Below, one piece after another: positions 32,722 to 44,660 of a stretch of DNA of 64,000 bases. Made by a program: the position numbers and the translations under genes. The stretch's first letter is position 1, and each line of letters opens with the position of its first letter. The DNA comes from Adiantum capillus-veneris (Eukaryota > Streptophyta > Polypodiopsida > Polypodiales > Pteridaceae): the NCBI GenBank assembly GCA_014529385.2, contig CM043953.1:89024342-89088341 (forward strand). Direction: 5' to 3'. Below the pieces are notes generated by a model. That model did not search any database, had not been told where the DNA came from, and saw nothing but the letters and a program-made list of their open reading frames with translations.

Positions 32722-33951
32722 GGTAATCCTTTTTCTCTGTAGCTTGGACATGCCTGTGGGACCTTGATCTGTGCTCAAGAAATCATCAACATCTTTCAGT
32801 GTTTTCCTACGTGCATACCTGGCAGGTGTCACATATAAACCTGTCACATGCATCTGTACCCGGCTACTGGCGAACTGGTCAGCTTCTTGATTTTGCTCCC
32901 TCCTAACATGGTTGAATTGCATCACTTCAAAAAACTTCAATAACTTTTTAACAGAAAAAAACAAATGCTTGAGAGAGTCCCTCTTCACTTGCCATTGCCT
33001 TAAGGTAGACATACTGTGAAAGAATCCAAAAGAAGCGAGAGAGGTACTTCAACTTATGCACAAATGATGCCAAATCTGTAGCACTTTTGGGAGGCTCCAT
33101 CAACACGAGAGCCTTTATCTTTTCCGAATCAGCTTCAATACCATTCTATGAGACCACATGCCCTAGCAGGTGAGCTTGAGGTTGAGCTAACTTGCATTTT
33201 TTGGGATTCAATTGACCACACACTTCATCCAGTCGATGAAAACATAACTTTAACTTTGACAGATGATCATTCCTAGAGCTGTAACACCCTATGTCATCCA
33301 TGAAAACTATGATAAACTTACCAAGGTAGGGACAAAACACTTTATTCATCCATTTCTTGAAAATTCGCATAAGCATTCACCAAGCCGAAGGGCATTCTGC
33401 GGTAGGCAAAATAGCCCCATGGCGAAATGAAAGTGGTTTCAACTGGTCTTCAAGTGCAATGCCTATCTGCAAGTACCCAGAGAAGCCGTCCATAATAGAG
33501 TACCGTTCGTGACCTACAACTTGATTTAAATTTCATCCTGAAAGGGTAAAGGATAATAGTTCCGCTTGGTAGCAGCATTTAAAGGCTTATAATCAACACA
33601 CACCCGCCATTTTCCGTTCTTCTTAGGTGTTATGAAAACCTAGGAGACCCACTCAGATTCTTGCACAGGATAGATTATACCTACACCCAATAGCTTGTTG
33701 ATTTCCTACCAGAGAGCTTCCTGCTGAATTTCCCCTAACCTCCTTAGCTTTTGTGCCTTTGGTTTATGCCCCTCCTTGAGTATGATCCTCTGTTCGACTT
33801 CCTTGGCACCTCACAAATATTTATACTCAATGCCAAACAAATTAGGATAGGATGCACAGAGTTGCACATAACTTTCCTTCTCTTGCTTTGTTAAGTCTTC
33901 TCCTAGCATACCTCTTACCTCTTGGGCATCAATAGGGGAAACTTGAACTTG
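32722..33951 (-). pseudogene. Gypsy RT and RNase H relic of A
   Basis: On the minus strand the linker VSPIDAQEVRGML leads into RT: KEGHKPKAQKLRRLGEIQQE, then KKNGKWRVCVDYKPLN and FIIVFMDDI with the intact catalytic FMDD near 33,290, then LNPKKCKLAQPQAHLLGHVV. Frameshifts and stops separate these blocks. After the RT thumb most of RNase H is missing. A second RNase-H-like tail (FNHVRREQNQEADQFA) ends at B's LTR. The first residues directly continue the frame found at 40,583 on the far side of D. Confidence 0.88.
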
Positions 33952-35483
33952 TGAAACTAATTTGACTATTTTGTTTCTAATTTCTATTTTCTAGAATTAG
34001 GACTTTAATAAGAAATGTGCACAAGTTAACTAATAAGTTAAGGAATCACAGATCTGTAAGAAAAGCCATCAGGAAACAGACAACTCTGGTGTGTCATATG
34101 ATGGGTGACAAGAAGCACCGTGAAGGAGTTGGCCTGTTAGTTCGGTGGGAGAAGACCAGGTAATGGTGGTCCCTGATGAGTCACAAGATGGGTGACAGGT
34201 TCATCGGTAAGGGGACACACTAAGGGTCTAGGGAGGAAATCCGAACTGAGTAAGAAAATACGCGTAAGAACGCAAGCACATGGATAAAGATGGGTTCTAA
34301 GAAGCTTTGGTAAAAAGCAAGACGAGAAGCGGATGTTTTTCCGCGAGAGAATGCTTGAGTTCATATCCAGGGACGCCTGGAAGGAATAAGTGCAAGCATT
34401 GGAATAAGTTTATAAGGTTTAAACTGAGTTTAAACAGGTTCACATTGACCGGCCAGTCAATTTTAAGTGAATAGACTAACTTTTAATAAGTTTATTAAGT
34501 GACTGGCCGCCCACTTAATAAGTGGGCAGCCAAGTACTAAAATTGCTGTAGGACGTTCTCCAAAAAGCAGAAAAGGCAAGCGCCTCCTACACCTGCAAGA
34601 AAAAGCCAGCGCCCACTATTCTGGCAGAAAAGAAGTCGACCCTCCCTATTTTGGCCGACCTGCAGGGCTTATAAAAGCAGCCAGCGCTCTCATCTCTGGG
34701 AGGTAGAATTCGTAGGAGGAGCAAGAAGCAGCCAACACTAGCAGATTTCAGCCATGGAAGAGATCGCAGAAGCACCCTCACGCTGCCCTACTGCTCACTT
34801 GAAGAGATCTCGTCGCCATAATCCAGTTGCAAGAGGATGTTCCCACATTCCTACCTTGCTGTCCTGCAATTTTAGCAAGCTTTCATCGTGAAGAACTAGT
34901 TACAGAAGAAATCTATCGCGACAGAAACTCTCCTCCACGTCCGAGAAGCGATAGGTAACGATTTTCAGCTTTGTTTATGATGAAGTCCTTGTGTTTGGAT
35001 GATGCAGGAGTGATGACTGAGTTCCTAGCAAGGTAAGGAAATTGACGACAGAGTTCCCAGCCAGGGAAGTGAACTGATGCCTAAGTACCCAACAAGGGAA
35101 GTACGGCCTCGTACCTAAGTCCTTTACGGGAAGTACGGCCTCATGCCTAAGTCCTTTAGGGGAAAGAACGGCTTTGCGCCTAAGCCCTTACGGGAAGGAA
35201 CGGCCTTGTGCCCAAGCCCTTTACGGAAAAGAACGACCTTCGGGTCTAAGACTACAGAACGGAGGGGTTTCCTCGGGTTCTTGTGCTTGTATACAACTCT
35301 CCCTGAATAAAGAATACTTTTGACGGGGGGGGGGACCAGCCCATCTTCTGGTCCCCAATTCTGTGTCAATTCTATCTCTCTCTCTCTCCCTCTCTCTCTC
35401 CCTACGCGTCATGATGAACTGTCTCTCTTAAATTCCGCATGATATTTATATGAGTGAGCAGGTACGCTTCCGTATTTGTGACA
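33952..35483 (+). mobile_element. D 5' LTR
   Basis: A TATA box (TATAAAAG) lies at 34,670-34,677. The R-U5 part carries a repeated motif in which GGGAAGTACGGCCTC or a variant alternates with CCTAAGTCCTTTA (35,095-35,240). A short (CT)n at 35,374-35,401 precedes the end. Confidence 0.93.
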
Positions 35484-35484
35484 G

Positions 35485-35500
35485 TGATATCAGAGCATGG
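35485..35500 (+). promoter_or_regulatory. Primer-binding site of D
   Basis: TGATATCAGAGCATGG is one change from the initiator-Met PBS and starts one base after the LTR. Confidence 0.85.
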
Positions 35501-35689
35501 TCTCCTCTCTTTCTCTGTAAAGGAGGACGACTCTGGGAAGATACGGGAAGAAGCCATGACAAGCCAAGAGAGAAGTAAGCAGGCGGAAACCTAAGTCCTG
35601 CAGGAAAAGCTCACAGAGTTGGAAATTTTTTTTTCTCTCTGCAAGAAGGTGACACAAGACTTGGGATTCTCTGAGAAGGCGACAAGAGC

Positions 35690-36130
35690 ATGATGCTCAA
35701 GAAACTAGAGAATCTGAGAAGCGAAATGCTCAAGATACTTCAAAACCCAGAAGATATCCATGAACATCAATCGAGAACCATAGCCAAGAAATCCTGTCAT
35801 TTCGGGAAGGATATGAAGAAGATCTCTAGACCTAGGAACACTCCAGTCAAGCTTGATACTTTTGACCGAAGGGAAGATGTCCTGAAAGCTACTGCTTTTA
35901 TTCGACAGTTTGAAGTTGCCTTTGCAAACGGCAATTTCTGAGAAGTATCGAAGGTGAGGCATGTGACCAAATACCTCCAGGGGATTGCAAGTACTTAGTG
36001 GTATACCAAAGCTCTGCAAGGAACTTACAACAACAATTCGAGGCTGAATTCTCCGACAATTTTTTTTCCTCTACGCTTTGAGGAGGGCATTCAAGAAGAT
36101 TGGGATTGGTTTGCCCAATAGGAACACGAG
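35690..36130 (+). pseudogene. Gag fragment of D
   Basis: The frame from 35,690 reads KLDTFDRREDVLKATAFIRQF and FEVAFANGNF, then after a stop KVRHVTKYLQGIAS and the degenerate EDWDWFAQ. This pattern (substrate domain, then YL..A..W) is a gypsy gag capsid core. It breaks off near 36,130 with no zinc knuckle or protease following. Confidence 0.65.
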
Positions 36131-38971
36131 AGAGTCAAAGCAAGTAGTGGTTCACTCTTGCCAAGGTAGGTCCATTCTTGATCCTCTCTGAGGAAGGAAA
36201 GATGAACAAATTTAACAAAGGACTTTTGCCCAAATTTTGTAAACCCATCTGCAAGATACTTTGCAGCAGATGGTGGAGTCAGTAATAAAAGCTGAAAGTG
36301 TACACCTTGATGTACATAAAATACAATCCCCGCAGTGGGACGAGAACCATTGAACACAGAAACAACGAATTTTTGTTACCTCTCCTCGAAGGATACATTG
36401 CTATTCGGAGAAAGTTTGGAGTAACACAACTCAATCTAACTCCTGAATTTTTGACCCTCAAACTTTAAGTGAGAGGGCAGATCTTTGATCAAAGTTAAAT
36501 CTTTGAGGAACTCATAAAATGCGTATTGCTTTTATGCACGACATATGCACGTGTCTAACCAGGACAATCACTCTCGAGTGTTTATGAGAGTAGGGTTGAG
36601 TTAGAACATTGTTTTATACAATGAACTGCTTTGCTTAACCATCCGGAAGGCCCATGATTGATCTGGTATCCAGTAGTTCTCCAACAAATTGCCTGCTAGT
36701 GCAGGTAGGAAATTATGAAGGAACCATTCTGAGCTTTCAAGCAAAGAACAACTTTTATCTAGCTTAAGTACCTTACAAACCAACACTCCCTACCCGGTAA
36801 GGGAAGACCAATCTTTGCAAGAAAGAGATGCTGCTGTAGAATTCAGCCGTAAAGAAGACGTTGCCGGTGCTGCCCATGGCTGCCCCAAGTGTACCAGATG
36901 TCACCACGACCCAGTGCACAAGTTCCCTCGTGAAGAAGTGCCTACGGAGCGTGTTTTCATCGCAACAAGCTGCTGTTTTTCTTTGTTTTTAGCCCGTAAA
37001 CGTCGTAGACGAGGCTGATTTACGAGAAGGAACCCGAGAACACACCTCTTTTGTGTGTAGGATTGAAAGAGCGGATTTTCTATGCAGAGATCTCTTCCGG
37101 GGAATTGCTTTTTCAAGAACCGAGTTGTGTTATGAGCATCGTGGCTTTGAAGGTACGATTTTTATGTTATGATCTCTAAGTATTTGATTGTAGTACTTCC
37201 TCTTCGTGAGGGAGTAGGAGCAGAGGAAGGCATGAGCCTCTGTAGGATAAAAGTGCTCTGAGGAACTAGAGCCAGATCAGCCCAAGGGTTTTGTACCCAA
37301 GTTTGGGAAGCAGATCCATGGATTGAAGAGAGGTAGACTCTCAAGATGTGATCCGGAAGTTGAAATTCCCAAGGAAAGGACTTCATGTCCAAGAAAGCGG
37401 AGTTACTCTGCAGGAACATGAATCTGGAAACAGAGTCGGAAAAGCGTTGCAGGGATGCCATGCCCTGAGTAGGACGGCAGAAAGGAAGGAACCATTCCAA
37501 GATTCCAAGCAAAGAAAAGCTTTCATTAAGCTTGAATACTCTTTAAGCCCACACCCCCTACCCGGTCACGGAGGACATGGTAGTGCTTTTCGCACAAATG
37601 AATGAACACTCTCTTTATGAGAGAAGGAACAAGCGACGACTACGGCCTGTGCTCGAGGAATCCAAGGATTGAAATCCTAGTTATTTAATGAGCGGGTTTT
37701 GCTCTAAGATCGAGCCAAGGGATCGTCAAGTTGAGCGTCTTCGCTCTAAGGATCTTACGAAGGGAAGGTAATTTCCCAGGTTCATCAAAACTCTAACACA
37801 GCTTAAGAATTATGTACACCTTTGGGTACATGGATAACACACGAAGATGCAGACCTATGCCAAGGAACTGGACGAGAGTTTGTTGTACTCTCTTGAACGC
37901 CTTGTTATGCGCAAGGATATTCCGACACGAGAATCTCTATTTGAGATGTGTTCGGTAGAAGGATTCTCTACAGAGAAGAGGTTTTCTGATGGTTGTTGAT
38001 TATTGAGTACGCTATGTGATTTTATTATTACAGTAGCAACTTTTGGTTGCGGTATATGTTTCTCCATGAGCAGGTCAAGTAGCATTTACACGCTGCTGGA
38101 ATAAATTCGAACTATTATGTTCGTAAGAGTAAAATTTTCCAACCATTCTACAATGGTAAGAATTACCTTAACCACATATGGGAGAACATCCTTGAGATCC
38201 AAAGCGGGTTCACCCTTAAGTGGGCCAAGTTTGAACTTATGTTCACAGAATGGTATGGCTAGAATTTTATCTGCCTAAGATTTTGCGAGGAATCCTAGAT
38301 GCTTGCAAGGATGGCCTCTACAAGGAAGAGACGCTAGTAGACGTCACGTGAACACTGCTAGTGGTAATAACTTACAAGAGGAAAACATTGGAAGGAAGTA
38401 TCGCCGTGCGCAAGGAATCTTCGGATTGGAACCGCTCGCCTACGTTGAGCGATGGCCCAAAACAAGAACCTTCTTTAAGGTGATCGAAGACCTTGTTTGT
38501 GAAGGAAGATATCGAAATTAATACTCTTATGATTTGGGCATTCCCTATGTGGGAGGACACAAGAGGTTTAATACCCTCTGGACTAACAGCGCAGGATTAC
38601 GCGCAAGGACAGATGCCTAGATTGATTTCTAGGAGGATTATTCTTCTCGGGATTGAGAAGGTGGAATTGAGTTAACAGATTATCCGATAAGGAAACTTCC
38701 AATCTGTTGGAAAGACGCGAATGACGAGTTCTTACATGGCTCGTAAGTTTGATAAATGGTGAAGGATATCCTCGAGGTACTAGAGGAAGGACATGAACCG
38801 GTAAGGTAAGTATTGAATTCTTGAATTTTATTTAAATTAATTTTTAAGCTCTCTTTTGAGAAAGGACCAGCTCAAATCACCATTGAGTAAGATTTGGAAT
38901 CTTTTCGGTTTCTCCCCGGCAGTTCAGTTGGACCTCTACAGTTAAGGACAACTGCTTATAAGTGAGAGGGA
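36131..38971. other. D interior of unknown content
   Basis: No pol domain was recognised on either strand. An approximately 85-bp direct repeat (AAGGAACCATTC ... CCCTACCCGGT) occurs at about 36,716-36,800 and 37,487-37,575. A purine tract AAGTGAGAGGGA lies immediately before the 3' LTR at 38,960-38,971 and is the likely polypurine tract. Confidence 0.55.
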
Positions 38972-40395
38972 TGAAACTAATTTGACTATTTTGTTTCTAA
39001 TTTCTATTTTCTAGAATTAGGACTTTAATAAGAAATGTGCACAAGTTAACTAATAAGTTAAGGAACTCACAGATCTGTAAGAAAAGCCATCAGGAAACAG
39101 ACAACTCTGGTGTGTCATATGATGGGTGACAAGAAGCACCGTGAAGGAGTTGGCCTGTTAGTTCTGTGGGAGAAGACCAGGTAATGGTGGTCCCTGATGA
39201 GTCACAAGATGGGTGACAGGTTCATCGGTAAGGGGACACACTAAGGGTCTAAGGAGGAAATCCGAACTGAGTAAGAAAATATGCGTAAGAACGCAAGCAC
39301 ATGGATAAAGATGGGTTCGAAGAAGCTTTGGTAAAAAGCAAGACGAGAAGCGGATGTTTTTCCGTGAGAGAATGCTTGAGTTCATATCCAGGGACGCCTA
39401 GAAGGAATAAGTGCAAGCATTGGAATAAGTTTATAAGGTTTAAACTGAGTTTAAACAGGTTCACATTGACCGGCCAGTCAATTTTAAGTGAATAGACTAA
39501 CGTTTAATAAGTTTATTAAGTGACTGGTCGCCCACTTAATAAGTGGGCAGCCAAGTACTAAAATTGCTGCAGGACGTTCTCCAAAAAGCAGAAAAAGCCA
39601 GCGCCTCCTACACTTGCAAGAAAAAGCCAGCGCCCACTATTTTGGCAGAAAAGAAGTCGACCCTCCCTATTTTGGCCGACCTGCAGGGCTTATAAAAGCA
39701 GCGAGCGCTCTCATCTCTGGGAGGTAGAATTCGTAGGAGGAGCAAGAAGCAGCCAGCGCTAGCAGATTTCAGCCATGGAAGAGATCGCAGAAGCACCCTC
39801 ACGCTGCCCTACTGCTCACGTGAAGAGATCTCGTCGCCAGAATCTAGTTACAAGAGGATTTTCCCACATTCCTACCCTGCTGTCCTGCAATTTCAGCAGG
39901 CTTTCATCGTGAAGAACCAGTTCCAGAAGAAATCTATCGCGATAGAAACTCTCCTCCACGTCCGAGAAGCAATAGGTAACGATTTTCAGCTTTGTTTATG
40001 ATGAAGTCCTTGTGTTTGGATGATGCAGGAGTGATGACTGAGTTCCTAGCAAGGTAAGGAAATTGACGACGGAGTTCCCAGCCAGGGAAGTGAACTGATG
40101 CCTAAGTACCCAACAAGGGAAGTACGGCCTCGTGCCGAAGTCCTTTACGGGAAGTACGGCCTCATGCCTAAGTCTTTTACGGGAAAGAATGGCTTTGCGC
40201 CTAAGCCCTTATGGGAAGGAACGGCCTTGTGCCCAAGCCCTTTACAGGAAAGAACGACCTTCGGGTCTAAGACTACAGAACGGAGGGGTTTAATTTCCTC
40301 GGGTTCTTGTGCTTGTATACGACTCTCCCTAAATAAAGAATACTCTTGACGGGGGGGGGACCAACCCATCTTCTGGTCCCCAATTCTGTGTCAAT

Positions 40396-40491
<96 letters not shown>

Positions 40492-40582
40492 TCTCTCTCC
40501 CTACTCGTCATGATGAACTGTCTCTCTTAAATTCCGCATGATATTTATCTGAGTGACCAGCTACGCTTCCGTATTTGTGACA
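38972..40582 (+). mobile_element. D 3' LTR
   Basis: Nearly identical to the 5' LTR, with its TATA box at 39,691-39,698. It is about 80 bp longer, mainly because the (CT)n tract near its end has grown. Confidence 0.93.
40401..40499. repeat. (CT)n microsatellite, expanded in D 3' LTR
   Basis: About 99 bp of almost pure CT, against about 28 bp at the same place in the 5' LTR (35,374-35,401). Confidence 0.97.
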
Positions 40583-41520
40583 GCTTGTGTACCTTCTTTT
40601 GGAATAGAGTTATCGATAGTAACCCCAAAGAGATCATCATCAACATGGAGGAGATCGTCATCACTCTTTCCCTCTTCTGTATCTGTGTAGCCTTCATCAT
40701 AGGTTGACTCCGTTTCGTATTCATAGCTTGTTGTAGAATCATCTTCCTCATCCTTCGCCATGGGATGAGAGAAACCCTTCCTTCGTCCGTAGATCAAGCA
40801 TCACCTGTCTATCATGCTCTTTTCAAATAAAGTAAATACCCCTTTTCCCCAATCCTGCTTGGCCCCCATTGTAAGAATCCATGGTCTACCCAATATGATA
40901 GCGTAAGCATTGTCGCGAGCTTTCATAACAAAAAAATCAATAAGGCATTCAACACCCATAACCTTTACCTTCACATGCTTTGATATGCCCAAACACCTGG
41001 CCTTGGTATGGTTGGCCATCCTCATTCACACATTAGATCTTACCACTGCTTCAACTCATGCATCCTTCATGGCGGATTCGGTGATGACACACACTTGGGC
41101 CCCTCCATAGATGTATGCTTGTACCTACATCTTCTTTTCAATAAGAGCATCAACAAGTGGAAGCACATCCGCTGGACTCCCAACCCTCAATGCTAGATTC
41201 CTCACAATATGCACTCTTGTTCTGTCCCGTGGAAGCGTGGTGCTAGCACTAGTAGACCACTGATGTCGCAATTTAAAATTTAAGGCAAGCAACTGACCGA
41301 AAGTAATATTAGCCTTTTGGTTCTTGACATCACTCACCAAGTCATATTCGGGATGATCCCTTCCAAGTTGGTAGTCGGATTGCTTGATTTTATGCCTCCT
41401 TCTTCTTTTGCTCGTATCTGTCTGCTCTCTACCTTGGCCGATTTTCCCTTTGCCTTTGCGGGCTCTAGTCTCCCACTCTGTCTCCGCCTCTCTTCCTTCA
41501 CGTGCTCTCTTGTTGGCCAA
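40583..41520 (-). pseudogene. Gypsy aspartic protease region of A
   Basis: The minus strand reads a lysine-rich gag tail, then the protease: AYIYGGAQVCVITESAMKDA where D-x-G is expected, then ARCLGISKHVKVKVMGVECL and AYAIILGRPWILTMGAKQDW. The catalytic Asp codon has become Tyr (GAT to TAT near 41,113). Stops interrupt the frame between these blocks. It ends in an acidic linker (DEEDDSTTSYEYETESTYDE), and D is inserted there. Confidence 0.82.
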
Positions 41521-42480
41521 AACATCTACTACCTATTAATCTACTCCAATCATATTAACACAATGAGATTCTTCATTACCTTGACGGGCAGGAGGTATAG
41601 TCAGACTGCTGCTCTCTTTGTCCGTTGAGTTGCCCTTGTCCTCTTCCTCTTCCGAATAGTGGATACATACCTCCTCTTTCCCTTGGTGGATGTAGGCAAT
41701 CCAGTGTGTAGTGACCTTCTTCGGCGTAATTATAACAACGGGGCCAGGCAACTACCTAGCTCTTCCTCTGCCCGCTCTTTGCTGTCCTTTGTCCATCACA
41801 CCCAAACGAAGCTCTTGCATTTGTTCCAATAAATCTTGAACACTATGTACCCAGTGTTGAGGAATAGCTGCCACTCCACGATTTTCTTGATCCTCTGCAC
41901 GAACCTCGCCTTAAGAGCTCGGTGGTTGCTCGTGTCCCATCATACCTTGTTCAATCTTCTTCTGATCTTCCTGCTTTTTGCTCGAGCAATTGCTACAACA
42001 CCTTTGTAGTTCTTGGGGCTTTTGAAATCCACCTTTTCTCGTACCTTGGGATGTAGGCATGACATAAATTTGTCCATCTTTAAATATTCGTTGGCCAATT
42101 GCATTGATGTGGTTAATTCTGCCCAACATTCTTCAAACTGATTAAGAAAAACATTTAATTCTTCACTTACATCTTGCCTGAGAGTTTTTAGCTTCGCGTC
42201 CATATCCATAGGTGATACTTCCTTACAAAAATGCTATAAGAAACTGGCCCGTAGAGCCGGCCAGGCCGATCACGGCTGACCCTGCAATGTATCAAACCAT
42301 GCTTTTTCCTTGCCTCGTAACACCAATGGTATAGTGTCCATCTTGCTTCTTCATTAGGCATCCGCAATGATAGCATGTATAATTCAAAGTCTGCAATCCA
42401 ATCGACTGGATCCTCCTCACCAGTGAAAATAGTGCCATGTTATCCTTCGGTTGCTCTTTGCACTGTCCTCTTCAACGCGA
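41521..42480 (-). pseudogene. Gypsy gag of A
   Basis: Minus-strand blocks are YMLSLRMPNEEARW-like, the capsid core MDAKLKTLRQDVSEELNVFL, ECWAELTTSMQLANEYLKMD and LHPKVREKVDF, then a stop and a polar tail with a CIHYSEEEEDKG acidic patch. It shares these blocks with G on the opposite strand (4,894-5,784), so the two are the same family. Several frameshifts are present. Confidence 0.82.
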
Positions 42481-42488
42481 TCAGCGAG

Positions 42489-42506
42489 TCCTCCGTGGGG
42501 GCACCA
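42489..42506 (-). promoter_or_regulatory. Probable primer-binding site of A
   Basis: The minus strand reads TGGTGCCCCCACGGAGGA one base inside the LTR end. It starts with TGG as a tRNA-derived PBS should, but the tRNA is not identified. Confidence 0.5.
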
Positions 42507-42507
42507 C

Positions 42508-42790
42508 TGATGGAATGGGGAAAGAAGAAAACCCACACAACACGTTGTAGACTTGCCTCTTTTAAGCTCAGTAGATACCGAGCACCCCAAACCACACAAA
42601 CTCACACTTAATATAGCCCAATTTACAAGTTCCAATTGTATCGACTCGCTCTCGGACACCACCTATTACACACATTCACAATCAAGCATTTTTTCCTCAT
42701 ACACTGAAACAATGATATTCAATCACATAGATACTTATGCTTCAAATATACTTTTAGCTCATACCTGCCATACCTCTCTTATTCTCTCAT
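42508..42790 (-). mobile_element. Gypsy A 5' LTR (outer boundary uncertain)
   Basis: It matches the LTR at 10,583-10,850, including the TATATTAAG box near 42,610. Homology between the two sites continues to 43,711 and 11,815, through sequence that in the 3' copy is internal. The LTR is therefore preceded by the 3' interior of another A copy. Confidence 0.55.
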
Positions 42791-43029
42791 GCAACCTATC
42801 TCGCGCTTTCTTGGCACGCACACACACGTAACTTGGGGGCGACACACGCACACAACCAAGCCAAGGCACAAGATGTTGTCGAGCCGAGAGTAAAGAAGAC
42901 GACGGAGAACCTTCAGGCTATGAGCCACTTCAATTCAAGTCAAAAGTATGATAGCCCTATACAATGATATCGCCCTCACAAAAAACCATGGACAATCTAC
43001 AGATGACGGCCTATTTCTTACTTGGCTTC

Positions 43030-43711
43030 TCTCGGCCTACTTCATATTCCCCTTATGGTCGTGGCCTTTGCTTTTCATGCAGTTGGCTGACCTCTACACG
43101 TATGACCTTCTTCAGCACACCCTGTCGCTCCTTATTCCAAAAAAATTGGCCGCCCTCAGCCTTGATTTCCTTGCAGTCGGTTTTCAGCCCTCCAGGAATC
43201 ACCCTTGCAATTGGTGGTTCCACCTCTGCTTTCTCAATTACCAATCGTTATGCCTCCTCTTGCCTTTGGCATTCTCTTTCCTGATCAGCTTGTAGGGCAG
43301 CTTGACAAGCAGACCCCTTTTCTGGCTCAGCCCCCAAAGCCAAGGCCTTCTGTTGCCTTCTCTGCTCCAAAGCTGCTTGCCTTTCAGCAGCCTCACGGGC
43401 AGCCCTTGCTGCAACTCCCTCCTCCTCTCTCTTTCTCCTTTTCCATTGATGGCCCCTGGCCGCTCCTCTCAACCCTCTAATACCCTCAGTTGTCACTCCC
43501 TTGCATGGCAGATTCTCCTGCCTCTGACCACGCACTTGGAAACCCCCCCATCTGGCGCAACTTTCCCTCCTCTTCTCACATGCTGTGGACGACTTCTCCC
43601 CTCTATGACTTCCACCTGTACACAGGACGAACTTCACCTCGTTGGTTGCTTCAATCCATGCGCCACTTGGTGGCCTCAAATTGCATGGCTGCCCCTTCAT
43701 CGACTTTCTTT
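43030..43711 (-). pseudogene. Second copy of A ORF3 (broken, upstream of 5' LTR)
   Basis: This is homologous to the frame at 11,147-11,815 (AERQAALEQRRQQKALALG, EVEPPIARVIPGGLKTDC). It is split by a stop near 43,248. At 43,711 it is fused in frame to the copia E integrase tail, making a chimeric frame (43,651-43,989). Confidence 0.75.
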
Positions 43712-44660
43712 GAGTCTTCACCGTCTTGAAGCTCCATGTACTCATCACTTGTGTCTTTTGTTTGTTTTCTTTCCAAGTAATCTTTGTACATATTTTTTTC
43801 GTTGAAAATTACATACCTACTTCTAAAGATTTTACCATCTTTAAGATTCCATATGTGACACCCAAAGTTAGTTTCTCCACAGCCAATGAAGAAACACTTA
43901 TTGGACTTTACATCAAGCTTTGACCTTAGGCTTCTATCTATGTGCATAAAAGCCCCACACCCAAACACTTTCAGAAATGCATAATTCACCGTTTTCCATG
44001 TCCATGACTATTTTGGAATTACTCCCCATTCCAATGCCATTGAGGGTGACCAGTTGATTAGTACACATACGTACTTACTGCTTCTGCACAAAGCTCAAGC
44101 GTTAGGATTTCACATAGCCGCATGCTTTGTGCTTGATCCATGATTTTCCTGTTCATTCTTTCCAAATTCCATTTTGTTGAGGTGTCCTTGGGGTTGTCCT
44201 CTTCCTCTGAATGCCATTGCTAGCAAAAACTCTTTTAAAATATTGGCTGGAATATTTACCTCCATTGTCAGATCTAAGGCATTTAATCTTGGTACCTGCT
44301 TCATTCTCCACAAAGGCTTTCCACCTTGAAATATGGAAAACACATCGACTTATTCTTCATTACATAAACCCATGTTTTCCTAGTTGCATAGTCTAGAAAT
44401 GTTACATAGTACAATGAGCCACCAAGTGATGGTGTACTTCAGGACCCGAAGCATCAGAATGAACCAATTCAATTTTTTATCCTCTTTCATTTTTTGCTTT
44501 TTAAAATTTATCCTCTTTTGTTTACCATAAAGAAATTCTTCATAGAATTCTAAGTCCACTTCTTTCAAACCTGGTAGAAGCTTCTTTGATTGAAGGATTT
44601 GTATTCCTTTTGCACTCATATACCCAAGCTAGTAGTTCCACACCGCACTATCAACTTCTA
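43712..44660 (-). pseudogene. Copia integrase remnant (element E)
   Basis: The minus strand reads LLPGLKEVDLEFYEEFLYGK, a decayed catalytic core, then VFGCGAFMHIDRSLRSKLDVKSNKCFFIGCGETNFGCHIWNLKDGKI and a C-terminal tail DEYMELQDGEDSK that stops at the junction with A. It corresponds block for block to F (7,431-8,290). Frameshifts disrupt the core. Confidence 0.87.

Larger units (their letters stand above)
33952..40582 (+). mobile_element. LTR retrotransposon D, non-autonomous (6.6 kb)
   Basis: The LTRs (1,532 and 1,611 bp) start TGAAACTAAT and end TGACA. The PBS is at 35,485 and the target repeat ACTTG/GCTTG (33,947-33,951, 40,583-40,587) has one mismatch. Removing D and one target copy restores the minus-strand frame of A (GTQ then VQVSP). 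The interior of 3.5 kb has only a gag fragment and no recognisable pol. Confidence 0.9.
10583..43711 (-). mobile_element. Gypsy element A, interrupted by B and D
   Basis: The minus-strand order is partial ORF3 copy (43,711-43,030), LTR (to 42,508), PBS, gag, PR (to 40,583), [D], RT and RNase H relics (33,951-32,722), [B], IN (13,860-12,520), two extra reading frames, and the 3' LTR ending at 10,583. The link across D is strong because the protein frame resumes exactly when D and one copy of its target duplication are removed. The link across B rests on order and orientation. Confidence 0.7.

Noticed and set aside
40329-40511. Arginine-glutamate repeat frame
   Set aside because: Translation of the (CT)n tract on the minus strand.
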